Positions 1-7,936 of a DNA stretch of 64,000 nt are shown in pieces. The translations under genes and the position numbers were made by a program. Each line of letters starts with the position of its first letter. Position 1 is the first letter of the stretch. The notes beneath the pieces are model-generated. The model was not told the origin of the DNA and made no database searches. It worked only from the letters and a program-made list of their open reading frames with translations. This stretch comes from Gordonibacter sp. 28C (GTDB lineage Bacteria > Actinomycetota > Coriobacteriia > Coriobacteriales > Eggerthellaceae): contig NZ_PPTR01000008.1 in the NCBI RefSeq assembly GCF_003339845.1, positions 1 through 64,000 on the forward strand. Direction: 5' to 3'.

Positions 1-540
1 CCGATTCCCGACGATCTCGCGAGCAGGGAAAACGCGGATCAAGGCGTCGCCGAGCGTCCTCGCGAGGCCGCGCGGCGACGAACAACCGTCAAAAACGGCC
101 GCGAAAGCCGGAATCCGCTGTCAAACCGGAATCGACACATGCCTGCTCGCCTCTGCGGAGCGCCAGGTCGCCATCAGGCGCCATGCAGGGGCGTGTCGAT
201 GGTGGTTTAACAGCGGAGAGCGGGCTTGGTACACGGAAATCACCGATCTCCCCCTGCGAGTGCCGTCGATCTCCGCCTTCCAGCAGCGAGCGCGGTGCTC
301 GACCTGGGGAAACGTCGGCTTAGATTCTGGCCCGCGGGCCTTTCGGGCCGCTCTCGGGTTCTGGGAGGGGGACAACGGTGATTTTCGTGCAGGGTCGGGC
401 ACGGGTTTTGGGTTCGCCTGACTGTGCGTGGGCCTGCGCGTCTTCTCTGACATCCGTCTCTGAGATAAAGGCGAGGCAAAGTGACGGGGCCGATGTCTCA
501 TTCGCCCTCCCGGTTTTCGCGGCATCCTATGTGTTTCGCA
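1..540. other. Left-edge region without a supported gene
   Basis: I see no convincing gene here. Several frames stay open for 60 to 140 codons, but in GC-rich DNA that is expected by chance; none has a ribosome binding site, a recognisable domain or a consistent third-position GC bias. The first hundred bases could be the tail of a gene that begins outside the window. A perfect 12-bp palindrome (GGCCCGCGGGCC) lies at 329-340. Confidence 0.4.
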
Positions 541-544
541 GGGT

Positions 545-664
545 CCCGCTAACGAAAGGTTTCTTTCGTTAGCGGGGCATTATTGCATGCTAATGAAAGA
601 AATGGGAGGTTTTCTTTCGTTAGCATGCTACATCGAAAGAAAATAGACGATTTCTTTCGTTAGC
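545..664. repeat. Three-copy TTTCTTTCGTTAGC hairpin array
   Basis: The 14-mer TTTCTTTCGTTAGC occurs at 560-573, 611-624 and 651-664. Copy 1 is the right arm of a perfect 14-bp stem (545-558 with 563-576, 4-nt loop). Copy 2 pairs with 585-600 as a 16-bp stem with one mismatch. Copy 3 has only a degenerate left arm (627-642). The array is AT-rich compared with its surroundings and lies just downstream of the corA stop codon. It could act as a terminator block for corA, or be a palindromic repeat family or a protein-binding array. No gene lies between it and position 1 to tell these apart. Confidence 0.75.
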
Positions 665-688
665 TGATTCGCTTGCGGCGGCGCGCTC

Positions 689-1612
689 CTACAGCCACTT
701 CTTGCGTTTGAAGATGACCAGTTCCACCGCCACGATGACCACGCAAAGCACGATCATGGCAGGGTAGCCCCATTCCCAATCCAGTCCGGGCATGTTCGCG
801 AAGTTCATGCCGAACCAGCTGGTGATGAGCGTGAGCGGCGCGAAGAGCGTGGTGATGACTGTGAACCATTGCATGGTTTCGTTCTGCTGGATGTCGATCT
901 GCGTCTGGTAGAGCTCGCGCAGCTGCAAACTGTACTCTTTGAGCGTTTGCGAGCGCTTGAGCAGGCGTTCCACGGTTTTCTCCAACGACTGAAACAGACG
1001 GCCCTCTTCGTGGCTGAGCAGCTTGTTCTCGTTGTCGCCCAGTGTTCCCGCCATGTCGACGAGCTGCTGGTAGAACGTGTCGATGCGCAGAAGCCTGCGA
1101 CGGAAGCCCAGCATTTTGCGGTTCGCCACGTTGCCGCAGCGGTCGAGGATCTGCTCTTCCACGTCTTCCATGCGGTCTTCGACGTCGGCGAGAAACACCA
1201 GATCGTCCTTCACGAGGAGCCTCATGAACTCGAACAGGCAGTGTGCCACGGTGGGCCGCTTCACCACCTGCTGTTTCGCTATGACGTCGAGCAGCTTGAC
1301 GCACGTGTCGCGTTCGTCGATGAAGATGAGGTGCCGCTTGTCCAGATAAAAGGCGAAGCAGAGCGGATCGCTGAGCACGTGGTGCTTGTCGGGCACGGCG
1401 AAGGATCCGATAAGGCTTTCGGGATACACGTCGAGGTACGTGTTCTCCACGGTGGAAAGGGTGCGTAGGGCGTCTTGCAGCTCGGCATCGCCCAGCCCGA
1501 GCGAGGCGAATTCTTGCGAGGAGATCACCTCGACCACCTGTTCGCCCGCCTCGACGGGCTCGTCCAGCGGGACAGCCGTCAAATGCGGGCGAAACAGGTA
1601 CTTTTCCGCCAT
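689..1612 (-). CDS. corA: CorA-family magnesium/cobalt transporter
   Basis: CorA forms a homopentameric inner-membrane channel for Mg2+ and Co2+. The 307-residue product has the family layout: an acidic cytoplasmic alpha/beta domain (about 1-140), a long helical stalk rich in charged residues (about 140-245), and two C-terminal membrane helices. The signature GMN motif stands at the end of the first helix (ITSWFGMNFANMPG), followed by a second helix and a basic tail (FKRKKWL). The length is typical. The start ATG at 1612 is the first in frame. The gene is monocistronic and divergent from the nfnAB pair. The hairpin array at 545-664 follows its stop codon and may terminate the transcript. Confidence 0.93.
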   Translation of the reverse strand: MAEKYLFRPHLTAVPLDEPVEAGEQVVEVISSQEFASLGLGDAELQDALRTLSTVENTYLDVYPESLIGSFAVPDKHHVLSDPLCFAFYLDKRHLIFIDERDTCVKLLDVIAKQQVVKRPTVAHCLFEFMRLLVKDDLVFLADVEDRMEDVEEQILDRCGNVANRKMLGFRRRLLRIDTFYQQLVDMAGTLGDNENKLLSHEEGRLFQSLEKTVERLLKRSQTLKEYSLQLRELYQTQIDIQQNETMQWFTVITTLFAPLTLITSWFGMNFANMPGLDWEWGYPAMIVLCVVIVAVELVIFKRKKWL

Positions 1613-1736
1613 GCTCGCTCCCGTCCTTTGCGCTTCGCCTGTCCTTCGATTATAGACGTGCTCCGCAAGCAGGTGTTTTTCCTGCCCTTAACCGCTTGGA
1701 AACACGTTCGAAACATGGTGCGGGACGGCGTGTTGC

Positions 1737-1742
1737 TATAAT
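1737..1742 (+). promoter_or_regulatory. Candidate -10 box (TATAAT) for nfnAB
   Basis: A perfect TATAAT stands about 80 bp upstream of the nfnA start. I cannot find a good -35 hexamer at 16-18 bp. A small stem-loop (1766-1771 with 1781-1786) follows in the leader. Confidence 0.5.
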
Positions 1743-1822
1743 GGCGGCCATACTTCCAGGAAGCGGCACCGTGCATCGTCCGGTGCTGCTTTCATCTCTC
1801 AGACGAGAAGGGCAGGAACGCC

Positions 1823-2704
1823 GTGTATCCCATAGAACGAGTGGAACCCCTCAATGCGGAAGTGACCCGCATGGTGGTGAGCGCGCCGGAGATCGCGCGC
1901 AAGATCAGGCCGGGCCAGTTCATCATGCTGCGCATCGACGAGGTGGGGGAGCGCATCCCGCTGACCATGAACGACTGCGATCCGGAGGCGGGCACCGTCA
2001 CCATCGTGTTCCAGGCGGTGGGCGCCACCACCATGCGCTTGGCGCAGATGAAGCCGGGCGAGGCGTTGCTGGACTTCGCCGGCCCGCTGGGCAACCCCAC
2101 CGAGCTGGAAGGGGCCAAGCGCGCATGCGTCATCGGCGGCGGCCTGGGCACGGCCATCGCGTACCCGCAGGCCAAATGGCTGTACGAGCACGGTGTCGAA
2201 GTCGACGTCATCACCGGCTTCCGCAACGTGGACCTGGTGCTGCTGGAAGACGAGATCGACGCGTGCTCCACGCGCCAGATCATCATGACCGACGACGGCT
2301 CGAACGGCAACAAGGGCCTGGTCACGCAAGCGCTGCAGCAGCGCATCGACGAGGGCGCGGACTACGACCTGGTGCTGGCCGTGGGCCCCGTCATCATGAT
2401 GAAGTTCGTGGCGGCCACCACGAAGCCCTACGGCATCAAGACGCTCGTGAGCATGAACCCGCTCATGATAGACGGCACCGGCATGTGCGGCGGCTGCCGC
2501 GTGAAGGTGGGCGACGAGTACCTGCACGCGTGCGTGGACGGCCCCGACTTCGATGGCCATCTGGTGGACTACGACGACGCCATGCGGCGCGGCGTCATGT
2601 ACCGCAGCTTCGAGAGCGCGGCGCGCGACGCGGCCGAAGGGCGCGACTGCAACGGCGGGGCGGACGGAACCGCGCCGGCCGACGGCGAGCGGAAGGGGGC
2701 GTAG
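1823..2704 (+). CDS. nfnA: Ferredoxin--NADP+ reductase subunit alpha (NfnA-type, sulfide dehydrogenase beta-like)
   Basis: This is the small flavoprotein subunit of the NfnAB/SudAB transhydrogenase, which couples NADH, NADPH and ferredoxin pools by flavin-based electron bifurcation. In the 293-residue product I see an N-terminal FAD-binding beta-barrel (about 1-95, with RPGQFIMLRI and the IPLTMND flavin loop), an NAD(P) nucleotide fold (GGGLGTAIAYPQAKWL, about 110-125), and a C-terminal [2Fe-2S] site formed by C222, C225 and C237. The start is the ATG at 1823. The next gene begins one base after its stop codon, so the two are translationally coupled. The fold is shared with PyrK, but the partner subunit argues for Nfn. 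The last 30 residues are a low-complexity tail. Confidence 0.88.
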   Translation: MYPIERVEPLNAEVTRMVVSAPEIARKIRPGQFIMLRIDEVGERIPLTMNDCDPEAGTVTIVFQAVGATTMRLAQMKPGEALLDFAGPLGNPTELEGAKRACVIGGGLGTAIAYPQAKWLYEHGVEVDVITGFRNVDLVLLEDEIDACSTRQIIMTDDGSNGNKGLVTQALQQRIDEGADYDLVLAVGPVIMMKFVAATTKPYGIKTLVSMNPLMIDGTGMCGGCRVKVGDEYLHACVDGPDFDGHLVDYDDAMRRGVMYRSFESAARDAAEGRDCNGGADGTAPADGERKGA

Positions 2705-2705
2705 C

Positions 2706-4217
2706 ATGGCGACCAGCTACGAGGTGAACCGGCAAAAGGAAAAGACGCCCATGCCCGAGCTCGACCCGGTCGAGCGCGCGCGGACGTTCGAGGAGGTGGC
2801 TCTGGGATATGCGGCCGAGGACGCCGTCAACGAGGCGCGTCGCTGCATCCAGTGCCCGAAGGCACCCTGCGTGCATGGCTGCCCCGTGGGCGTGCCCATC
2901 CCCCAGTTCGTCGCGCAAGTGGCCGAGGGCGACTTCGGTGCGGCGTACGCGCTGGTGAAGGAGGCGAACGCGCTGCCCGCCATCTGCGGCCGCGTGTGCC
3001 CGCAGGAGTCGCAGTGCGAGGGCGTGTGCACGCGCGGCAAGAACGGCGAGCCGGTTGGCATCGGGCGCCTGGAGCGTTTCGTGGCCGACTGGGCGTTCGC
3101 GCATCCTGAAGAGGCCGCAGGGGCCGCGGCGGCGCTCGCGGGCCGTCGCGCCGACGAGGCGTCGGCTGCGGGCGAGACGCCGGCCGAAGCCGTCGCCGCC
3201 GACGAGCCCGACGAGATCGTGGTTCCCGACGTCGATTTGTCCGGCAAACGCGTGGCCGTGGTGGGGTCGGGCCCGGCGTCGCTCACGTGCGCGGGCGAGC
3301 TGGCGAAGCGCGGCTGCGACGTGACGGTGTTCGAGGCGCTTCACAAAGTGGGCGGCGTGCTGACCTACGGCATCCCCGAGTTCCGCCTGCCGAAGGACCT
3401 CGTGGCCCGCGAAGTGGCCGCGCTCGGCGAGAGCGGCGTTTCGTTCGAGGTGAACGCCCTGGTGGGCAAGCTGTACGACATCGACGAGCTTCTGGGCGAG
3501 CGCGGCTTCGACGCCGTGTTCGTGGGCACGGGCGCGGGCCTGCCCGGCTACCTGGGCATCGAAGGCGAGGGCCTGAACGGCGTCATGGTGGCCAGCGAGC
3601 TTCTGACCCGCGTGAACCTGATGAAAGCCTACCGGTTCCCCGAATACGATACGCCGGTGTACGCGGGCAAGCACTGCGTGGTGGTGGGCGGCGGCAACGT
3701 GGCCATGGACGCGGCGCGCACCGCCAAGCGCCTGGGCGCCGACGTGACCGTGGTGTACCGCCGCAGCCGCGACGAGATGCCCGCGCGCGCCGAGGAGATC
3801 CACCATGCCGAGCAGGAGGGCGTCAGGTTCCAGATGCTCACGAACCCGGTGCGCATCCTGGGCGACGACAACGGATGGGTGAGCGGCGTCGAGTGCGTGC
3901 GCATGGAGCTGGGCGAGCCCGACGCCAGCGGACGCCGGCGCCCCGTCGTCGTGGACGGCAGCGAGTTCGTCATCGACATCGACATGATGGTGATCGCCGT
4001 GGGCTCGAAGACGAACCCGCTCATCGCGCAGACCACGCCGGGGCTGGAAACGACGTCGCGCAACCTCATCGTGGCCGACGAGCGCACGTGCGCCACGTCG
4101 AAGCCGGGCGTGTTCGCCGGCGGCGACGCCGTCATCGGCGCGGCCACGGTCATTCTGGCGATGGGCGCCGGCAAACGTGCGGCATCGGGTATCGCGGAAT
4201 ACCTGTCGGTGGAATAA
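2706..4217 (+). CDS. nfnB: NfnB / glutamate synthase small-subunit-like NADPH oxidoreductase
   Basis: This is the large subunit of the NfnAB pair (503 residues). The N-terminal domain carries two [4Fe-4S] sites of the GltD type, the first C47-x2-C50-x4-C55-x3-C59 and the second in CGRVCPQESQCEGVC at about residue 100. Two Rossmann folds follow: FAD (VAVVGSGPASLTCAGELAKR) and NADPH (CVVVGGGNVAMDAARTAKRL), ending with the usual FAGGDAVIGAATVILAMGAG segment. It carries an extra Ala/Glu-rich linker (about 135-175) between the iron-sulfur and FAD domains. A longer open frame extends upstream inside nfnA, but ATG 2706 sits right after the nfnA stop and matches family length. A stand-alone GltD role is less likely because no gltB is present. 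Confidence 0.88.
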   Translation: MATSYEVNRQKEKTPMPELDPVERARTFEEVALGYAAEDAVNEARRCIQCPKAPCVHGCPVGVPIPQFVAQVAEGDFGAAYALVKEANALPAICGRVCPQESQCEGVCTRGKNGEPVGIGRLERFVADWAFAHPEEAAGAAAALAGRRADEASAAGETPAEAVAADEPDEIVVPDVDLSGKRVAVVGSGPASLTCAGELAKRGCDVTVFEALHKVGGVLTYGIPEFRLPKDLVAREVAALGESGVSFEVNALVGKLYDIDELLGERGFDAVFVGTGAGLPGYLGIEGEGLNGVMVASELLTRVNLMKAYRFPEYDTPVYAGKHCVVVGGGNVAMDAARTAKRLGADVTVVYRRSRDEMPARAEEIHHAEQEGVRFQMLTNPVRILGDDNGWVSGVECVRMELGEPDASGRRRPVVVDGSEFVIDIDMMVIAVGSKTNPLIAQTTPGLETTSRNLIVADERTCATSKPGVFAGGDAVIGAATVILAMGAGKRAASGIAEYLSVE

Positions 4218-4233
4218 GGTCTGCCTGCGAGGC

Positions 4234-4366
4234 GCGCCGGGCGTTCGCGGGGTTCGGGAATTCGGCGCTCGGGCAGTCCTGGGGTCGCGCAAAAAACAGC
4301 CCGCTGGGCTGTTTGGCTCCTGCGGAATCTCGCGGCGAACCCCCGAACCCCGCGAACGCCCGGCGC
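4234..4366. repeat. Nested palindromic element downstream of nfnB
   Basis: A perfect 25-bp inverted repeat (4234-4258 with 4342-4366) encloses 83 bp. Near its centre is a second perfect hairpin, AAACAGCCC-GCT-GGGCTGTTT (4294-4314). The element begins 17 bp after the nfnB stop. The inner hairpin with a T run could terminate transcription, but the outer arms are longer than an ordinary terminator needs. A similar two-layer element, also with a GCT loop, lies at 37981-38033. Confidence 0.8.
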
Positions 4367-4449
4367 TAGCCGTACTTGAATTCTCTACCGGCTTCCGATC
4401 GGGGGTAGGGCGGCACGTTTCACTTCTTGGAAGAGAGAAGGTGGGCTGT

Positions 4450-5778
4450 ATGGCATTCGATCCTATCGCGTACATCAACGAGCCCCGGTGGCAGGAGTCT
4501 CGGCTGGGGCTCGACCGTATCCGCGAGTTGCTCGAGCGGATGGGACGGCCGCAGGATCGATTGAAATTCGTGCATGTGGCGGGCACGAACGGCAAGGGGT
4601 CGACGTGCGCGTTCCTCGCGTCCATCCTGCAGGCGGCCGGCTACCGCACGGGGCTTTTCACCAGCCCTTTCATCGAAGCGTTCGAGGAGCGCATCCGCGT
4701 GGACGGGTGCAACATCTCGACCGACGAGCTTATGGCCGCGACGCTGGCCGTGCGGGAGCATGCCGAGGCCATGGCGGCGCAAACCGGCGACCATCCCACC
4801 GAGTTCGAACTCATGACCGCCGTGGCGTTGGAGCATTTCGCGCGCTGCGCCTGCGACGTCGTCGTGCTGGAGGTGGGGCTGGGCGGGCGCCTGGATTCCA
4901 CGAACGTCATCGATGCGCCCGAGGCGGCCGTCATCGCGCGCATCGGGCTGGACCACACGGCTTTGCTGGGCAACACGCTCGCCGCCATCGCGGGGGAGAA
5001 GGCCGGCATCGTGAAGGACGGCGCGCCCGTGGTGTCTTGGCCGCAGGACCCTCAGGCCATGGCCGTGGTCGAGGAGGCCGTGCAAGCCCACGGCGCGACG
5101 CTCGTCGTGCCGGACTTCTCCCAGTTGGAAGTGGACTCGGTGGAGACGGTCGACCGCGCCGGCGAATCCGCCACGCTCGTGCGCCCGTTCTCCTATCGGG
5201 GCCGCGCGTATCGCACGCGGCTGCTGGGCAGCTACCAGCCGGCGAACGCGGCGCTCGCCCTCGAGACGGCGGGCGTGCTGCGCGAGCGCGGATGGCGCAT
5301 TTCCGAAGAGGCCGCGCGGGTCGGGATCGAACGGGCGCAGTGGCCCGGGAGGTTCGAGATCGTCGATGCCGGGGAGGGCCGTCCCACCGTCGTGGTGGAC
5401 GGCGGGCATAACCCGCAGGGGGCCCGCGCGCTCGCGGACTCGCTCGACGACGTGTTCCCCGGCGTGAAGCCGGTGTTCATCGTGGGCGTGCTGGAGGACA
5501 AGGACTATCCGGCCATGCTCGAGGCCATCCTGCCGCACGGCAGCGGCTTCGTCGCCGTGGAGCCGGACAATCCGCGCGCGCTGTCGGCCGACAGGCTGGC
5601 GCGGGCGGTTCGCTGGACGGGGCAGGACATGATGGGCTGCTCGGCGCACATGCGCCCCCGCATCGCCCGCGACATGGCCGACGCCGTGGCGACCGCCCGG
5701 GAACTCGCCGGACCCGACGGGCTCGTGTGCGCCTTCGGCAGCCTGTACTCGGTGGCCGCGCTCAAGGCCGCGCTGTAG
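4450..5778 (+). CDS. folC: Folylpolyglutamate synthase / dihydrofolate synthase
   Basis: FolC adds glutamate to dihydropteroate and to folates using ATP. The 442-residue product shows the Mur-ligase-type P-loop GTNGKGST (residues 45-52), the folate-binding FTSPFIEAFEERI segment, the VVLEVGLGGRLDSTNV motif, the conserved IGLDHTALLGNT, and a C-terminal glutamate-ligase domain with DGGHNPQGA. The start is ATG 4450, preceded by AGAGAGAAGG at suitable spacing; the open frame extends further upstream through the palindromic element, which is not plausible coding sequence. It stands alone between nfnB and the convergent acpP. Confidence 0.93.
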   Translation: MAFDPIAYINEPRWQESRLGLDRIRELLERMGRPQDRLKFVHVAGTNGKGSTCAFLASILQAAGYRTGLFTSPFIEAFEERIRVDGCNISTDELMAATLAVREHAEAMAAQTGDHPTEFELMTAVALEHFARCACDVVVLEVGLGGRLDSTNVIDAPEAAVIARIGLDHTALLGNTLAAIAGEKAGIVKDGAPVVSWPQDPQAMAVVEEAVQAHGATLVVPDFSQLEVDSVETVDRAGESATLVRPFSYRGRAYRTRLLGSYQPANAALALETAGVLRERGWRISEEAARVGIERAQWPGRFEIVDAGEGRPTVVVDGGHNPQGARALADSLDDVFPGVKPVFIVGVLEDKDYPAMLEAILPHGSGFVAVEPDNPRALSADRLARAVRWTGQDMMGCSAHMRPRIARDMADAVATARELAGPDGLVCAFGSLYSVAALKAAL

Positions 5779-5826
5779 GAGGCTCGTGATAAAAGCCGCC
5801 GAGCCCGTGCCCTTGGCGACCGCCTC

Positions 5827-5856
5827 GTAGAGCAAGGGCGGATCCCTTGCCCTACG
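5827..5856. terminator. Bidirectional hairpin between folC and acpP
   Basis: The core stem GCAAGGG/CCCTTGC (5832-5838 with 5844-5850) is extended by further pairing of GTAG with CTAC. It lies between two convergent genes. There is no strong T run, so termination strength is uncertain. Confidence 0.5.
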
Positions 5857-5926
5857 CAATCAATGAAGCGGCGCTTTTGGCGCAGCGCCTTTTCGCCGCC
5901 GTTGCCGGCGTGCTACGATGGCGGGG

Positions 5927-6145
5927 CTACAGGGAGTCGATGTAGGAGACGAGGTCGCCCACGGTGTTCAGGCCCTCGGGCTCGCCGAAGTCCACTTCGC
6001 AGGCCTCTTCGAGGTCGCAGATGAGCTCCACCATGTCGAGCGAGTCGATGCCGAGGGATTCGAACGTGGCCGCCTCGGTGACGGTGGCGGGATCGATGTC
6101 GAGATTCTCCTGCAGGATGTTCGTGATGGTGTCGATGGTGGCCAT
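5927..6145 (-). CDS. acpP: Acyl carrier protein
   Basis: A 72-residue acidic protein with the full ACP signature: GIDSLDMVEL, where the serine (about residue 35) receives the 4'-phosphopantetheine arm, and the acidic helix II that follows. It carries acyl chains in fatty acid synthesis in the cytoplasm. ATG 6145 is chosen because the sequence upstream of it is low in coding character and the length then fits the family (70-80 residues); GAAAGGAAGG stands just before it. The gene is isolated from other fab genes here, convergent with folC and divergent from the SRAP gene. Confidence 0.93.
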   Translation of the reverse strand: MATIDTITNILQENLDIDPATVTEAATFESLGIDSLDMVELICDLEEACEVDFGEPEGLNTVGDLVSYIDSL

Positions 6146-6257
6146 GGGCCTTCCTTTCTTCGGAAAACGTCGGCATCCATGGTAGCAGACGCGGGGGCGG
6201 GGCGCAGCCCCCGCAAAAGAAACGCGAGGCGCTCGGCGCGGGCGACGAGGAGGCGGT

Positions 6258-6950
6258 ATGTGCGGACGGTTCACGATGATTCCGCGCGAGGTGGTGGAGC
6301 GCATCGTGCGCGAGGTGGAGGCCGGTCTGCCCATCGGCGAGGTGGCGGTGCCGGCGCAGCCCGAAAAGCCCGCTTCGCTGTTCCAGGCGAGCCTGTTCGA
6401 CGCGCGGGAATGCGGATCGTCTCTCGCGCCCGCTCCGCACCCCGCTGCGGGCGTCGACGCGTTCCCCGGATCCCGCGTGTCCGTGGTGGTGCCCGGCGGC
6501 GAGCCGGGGCATCTTGCCGTTGTCGATTTGAACTGGGGGTACCCGGTTGCCTGGTCGAAGCGCCCGGTATTCAACACGCGCGTCGACACCGCCACCGGCC
6601 CGCGCGGCGACATGTGGCGCGAGTCGCTTGCGCATCGTCGCTGCGCAGTTCCGACGCTGGGCTTCTACGAGCCCCACAGGACCGTCCGCGCCGTAAGCCC
6701 CAAAACGGGCCGCGAGATAAAGGTCCAGTGCGCGTTCACCCTGCCGGAGGGCCCGGTCACGTTCCTCGGCGGCATCTACGAGGACGACCACTTCTCGATC
6801 ATGACCTGCGATCCGAACCGCTGGGTGGTCGACGTGCACGACCGCATGCCCCTCGTGCTGCGTCCCGCGGAACTGGGTGCTTGGCTGGGGCCTTGCTACG
6901 CGGAGATGTTCGACCGTCGCGACGTGGAGCTCGCCTGTCGCCTGACGTGA
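6258..6950 (+). CDS. SRAP/HMCES-family abasic-site processing protein
   Basis: SRAP proteins (YedK, HMCES) crosslink through Cys2 to abasic sites in single-stranded DNA and protect them. This 230-residue product starts MCGRF, giving the catalytic Cys2 after methionine removal, and contains the other family blocks: FNTRVDTA (cf. FNARSET), the RRCAVPTLGFYEPH block with the active-site glutamate, and VHDRMPLVL with the active-site histidine. A gap-like segment at about 30-75 is poorly conserved. The GGAGGCGGT ribosome binding site precedes ATG 6258. No SOS box is evident. Confidence 0.88.
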   Translation: MCGRFTMIPREVVERIVREVEAGLPIGEVAVPAQPEKPASLFQASLFDARECGSSLAPAPHPAAGVDAFPGSRVSVVVPGGEPGHLAVVDLNWGYPVAWSKRPVFNTRVDTATGPRGDMWRESLAHRRCAVPTLGFYEPHRTVRAVSPKTGREIKVQCAFTLPEGPVTFLGGIYEDDHFSIMTCDPNRWVVDVHDRMPLVLRPAELGAWLGPCYAEMFDRRDVELACRLT

Positions 6951-6969
6951 AGCGTGAAGCGCGAAACAG

Positions 6970-6995
6970 GGAAGCGGCCCCGAGAGGCCGCTTCC
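6970..6995. terminator. Bidirectional terminator hairpin between SRAP gene and hpf
   Basis: A perfect 10-bp stem GGAAGCGGCC/GGCCGCTTCC (6970-6979 with 6986-6995) and a 6-nt loop, between convergent stop codons. Confidence 0.65.
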
Positions 6996-7022
6996 TGGAA
7001 CGTGCGGGTTTTTGCGGGGCGC

Positions 7023-7595
7023 TTACTCTTCGCGCTGCTTGAGCAGGCCGTAGCCGCCGTCGTCGCGGCGGTACAGCACGTTCACCATGCTGGTGTCGCG
7101 ATCGGTGTAGGCGAAGAAGTCGTGGCCCAGGAGGTCGATCTTCACCAGGGCCTCTTCCTCGGTCAGGGGCTCGAACTCGATCTCCTTCACGCGCACGACC
7201 TCGTCGTCGGCCGTGAGCTCCTCCATGAGCTGGTCCAGGTCCTTGGCCGGCACGGGCTCCGTGCGAATGGTCTCGTCCACGGCGCGCAGCTTGCGGTCGA
7301 TGACCTTCGTCTTGTACTTGCGCAGCTGGCGCACCACCTTGGCGGCGGCCACGTCGATGGCGGCGTACATGTCCTCTTCGCATTCCTCCACGCGGATGAT
7401 GTGGCCCTTCGTGCGCAACGTTACCTCGCAGCAGGCGGGGCGGGGGTTCGCGGGGTTCTTCTCAACGTACAGAACGACCTCGGCAACCAGCGGGTCGATG
7501 TCCATGACCTTCATGGAGTTGCCGATCTTCTCCTCGGCGTATTGACGCAGTGCATCGGTTACGGGCATTTTGCGTCCGGCTACGGTAATGCTCAT
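7023..7595 (-). CDS. hpf: Ribosome hibernation-promoting factor, long form
   Basis: The 190-residue product has the N-terminal RaiA/HPF domain (about 1-100; beta-alpha-beta-beta-beta-alpha, with YAEEKIGNSMK and AAIDVAAAKVVRQLRKYK) and the C-terminal dimerisation domain (about 130-185; VRVKEIEFEPLTEEEALVKI, then LGHDFFAYTD) found only in long HPFs that form 100S ribosome dimers in stationary phase. I prefer ATG 7595 because AAGAGGTG stands 6 nt before it; an in-frame GTG at 7604 would overlap that site. It is monocistronic and divergent from nhaA. Confidence 0.92.
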   Translation of the reverse strand: MSITVAGRKMPVTDALRQYAEEKIGNSMKVMDIDPLVAEVVLYVEKNPANPRPACCEVTLRTKGHIIRVEECEEDMYAAIDVAAAKVVRQLRKYKTKVIDRKLRAVDETIRTEPVPAKDLDQLMEELTADDEVVRVKEIEFEPLTEEEALVKIDLLGHDFFAYTDRDTSMVNVLYRRDDGGYGLLKQREE

Positions 7596-7936
7596 AGCAC
7601 TCACCTCTTACCTCGTGGCGAATAAAAAACAGCCTGGCTTTAGAATCCCGTACCTGGTCATGCGGGCGGAAACCGATATGCCGCTCATGCAAGACCCAAG
7701 CCGACTCCTAACGCCTAAGCTGATGGGTACAGCATAGCGCAAAACGCCCCGTTTCGGCAGGGTATTTTCAAGGCGTTGGGAAAACGCCGCCCAGAGGAAG
7801 GGCTGGACGGGACCCCGACGAGAGGGGGATGCGACATGTTGTGAAATCGGGTTGTAGACAGGTAACGATTGGTCGGACGACGAGGGGGTATAGGGGATAA
7901 TACGACTCTCAAGCATCTAAGACAGATAGGGCGACC
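7596..7936. other. Divergent intergenic region hpf/nhaA
   Basis: 341 bp that should hold the promoters of hpf (leftward) and nhaA (rightward). A TATAGGGGATAATA stretch at about 7889-7902 offers overlapping -10-like hexamers for nhaA. Open frames on the minus strand here lack a ribosome binding site and coding bias, so I call no gene. Confidence 0.4.

Noticed and set aside
121-525. 134-codon minus-strand frame at the left edge
   Set aside because: Proline/arginine-rich, no domain, no ribosome binding site; chance ORF.
1823-2704. PyrK (dihydroorotate dehydrogenase electron-transfer subunit) instead of NfnA
   Set aside because: Shares the fold, but the adjacent GltD/NfnB-type subunit and absence of pyrD nearby favour Nfn.
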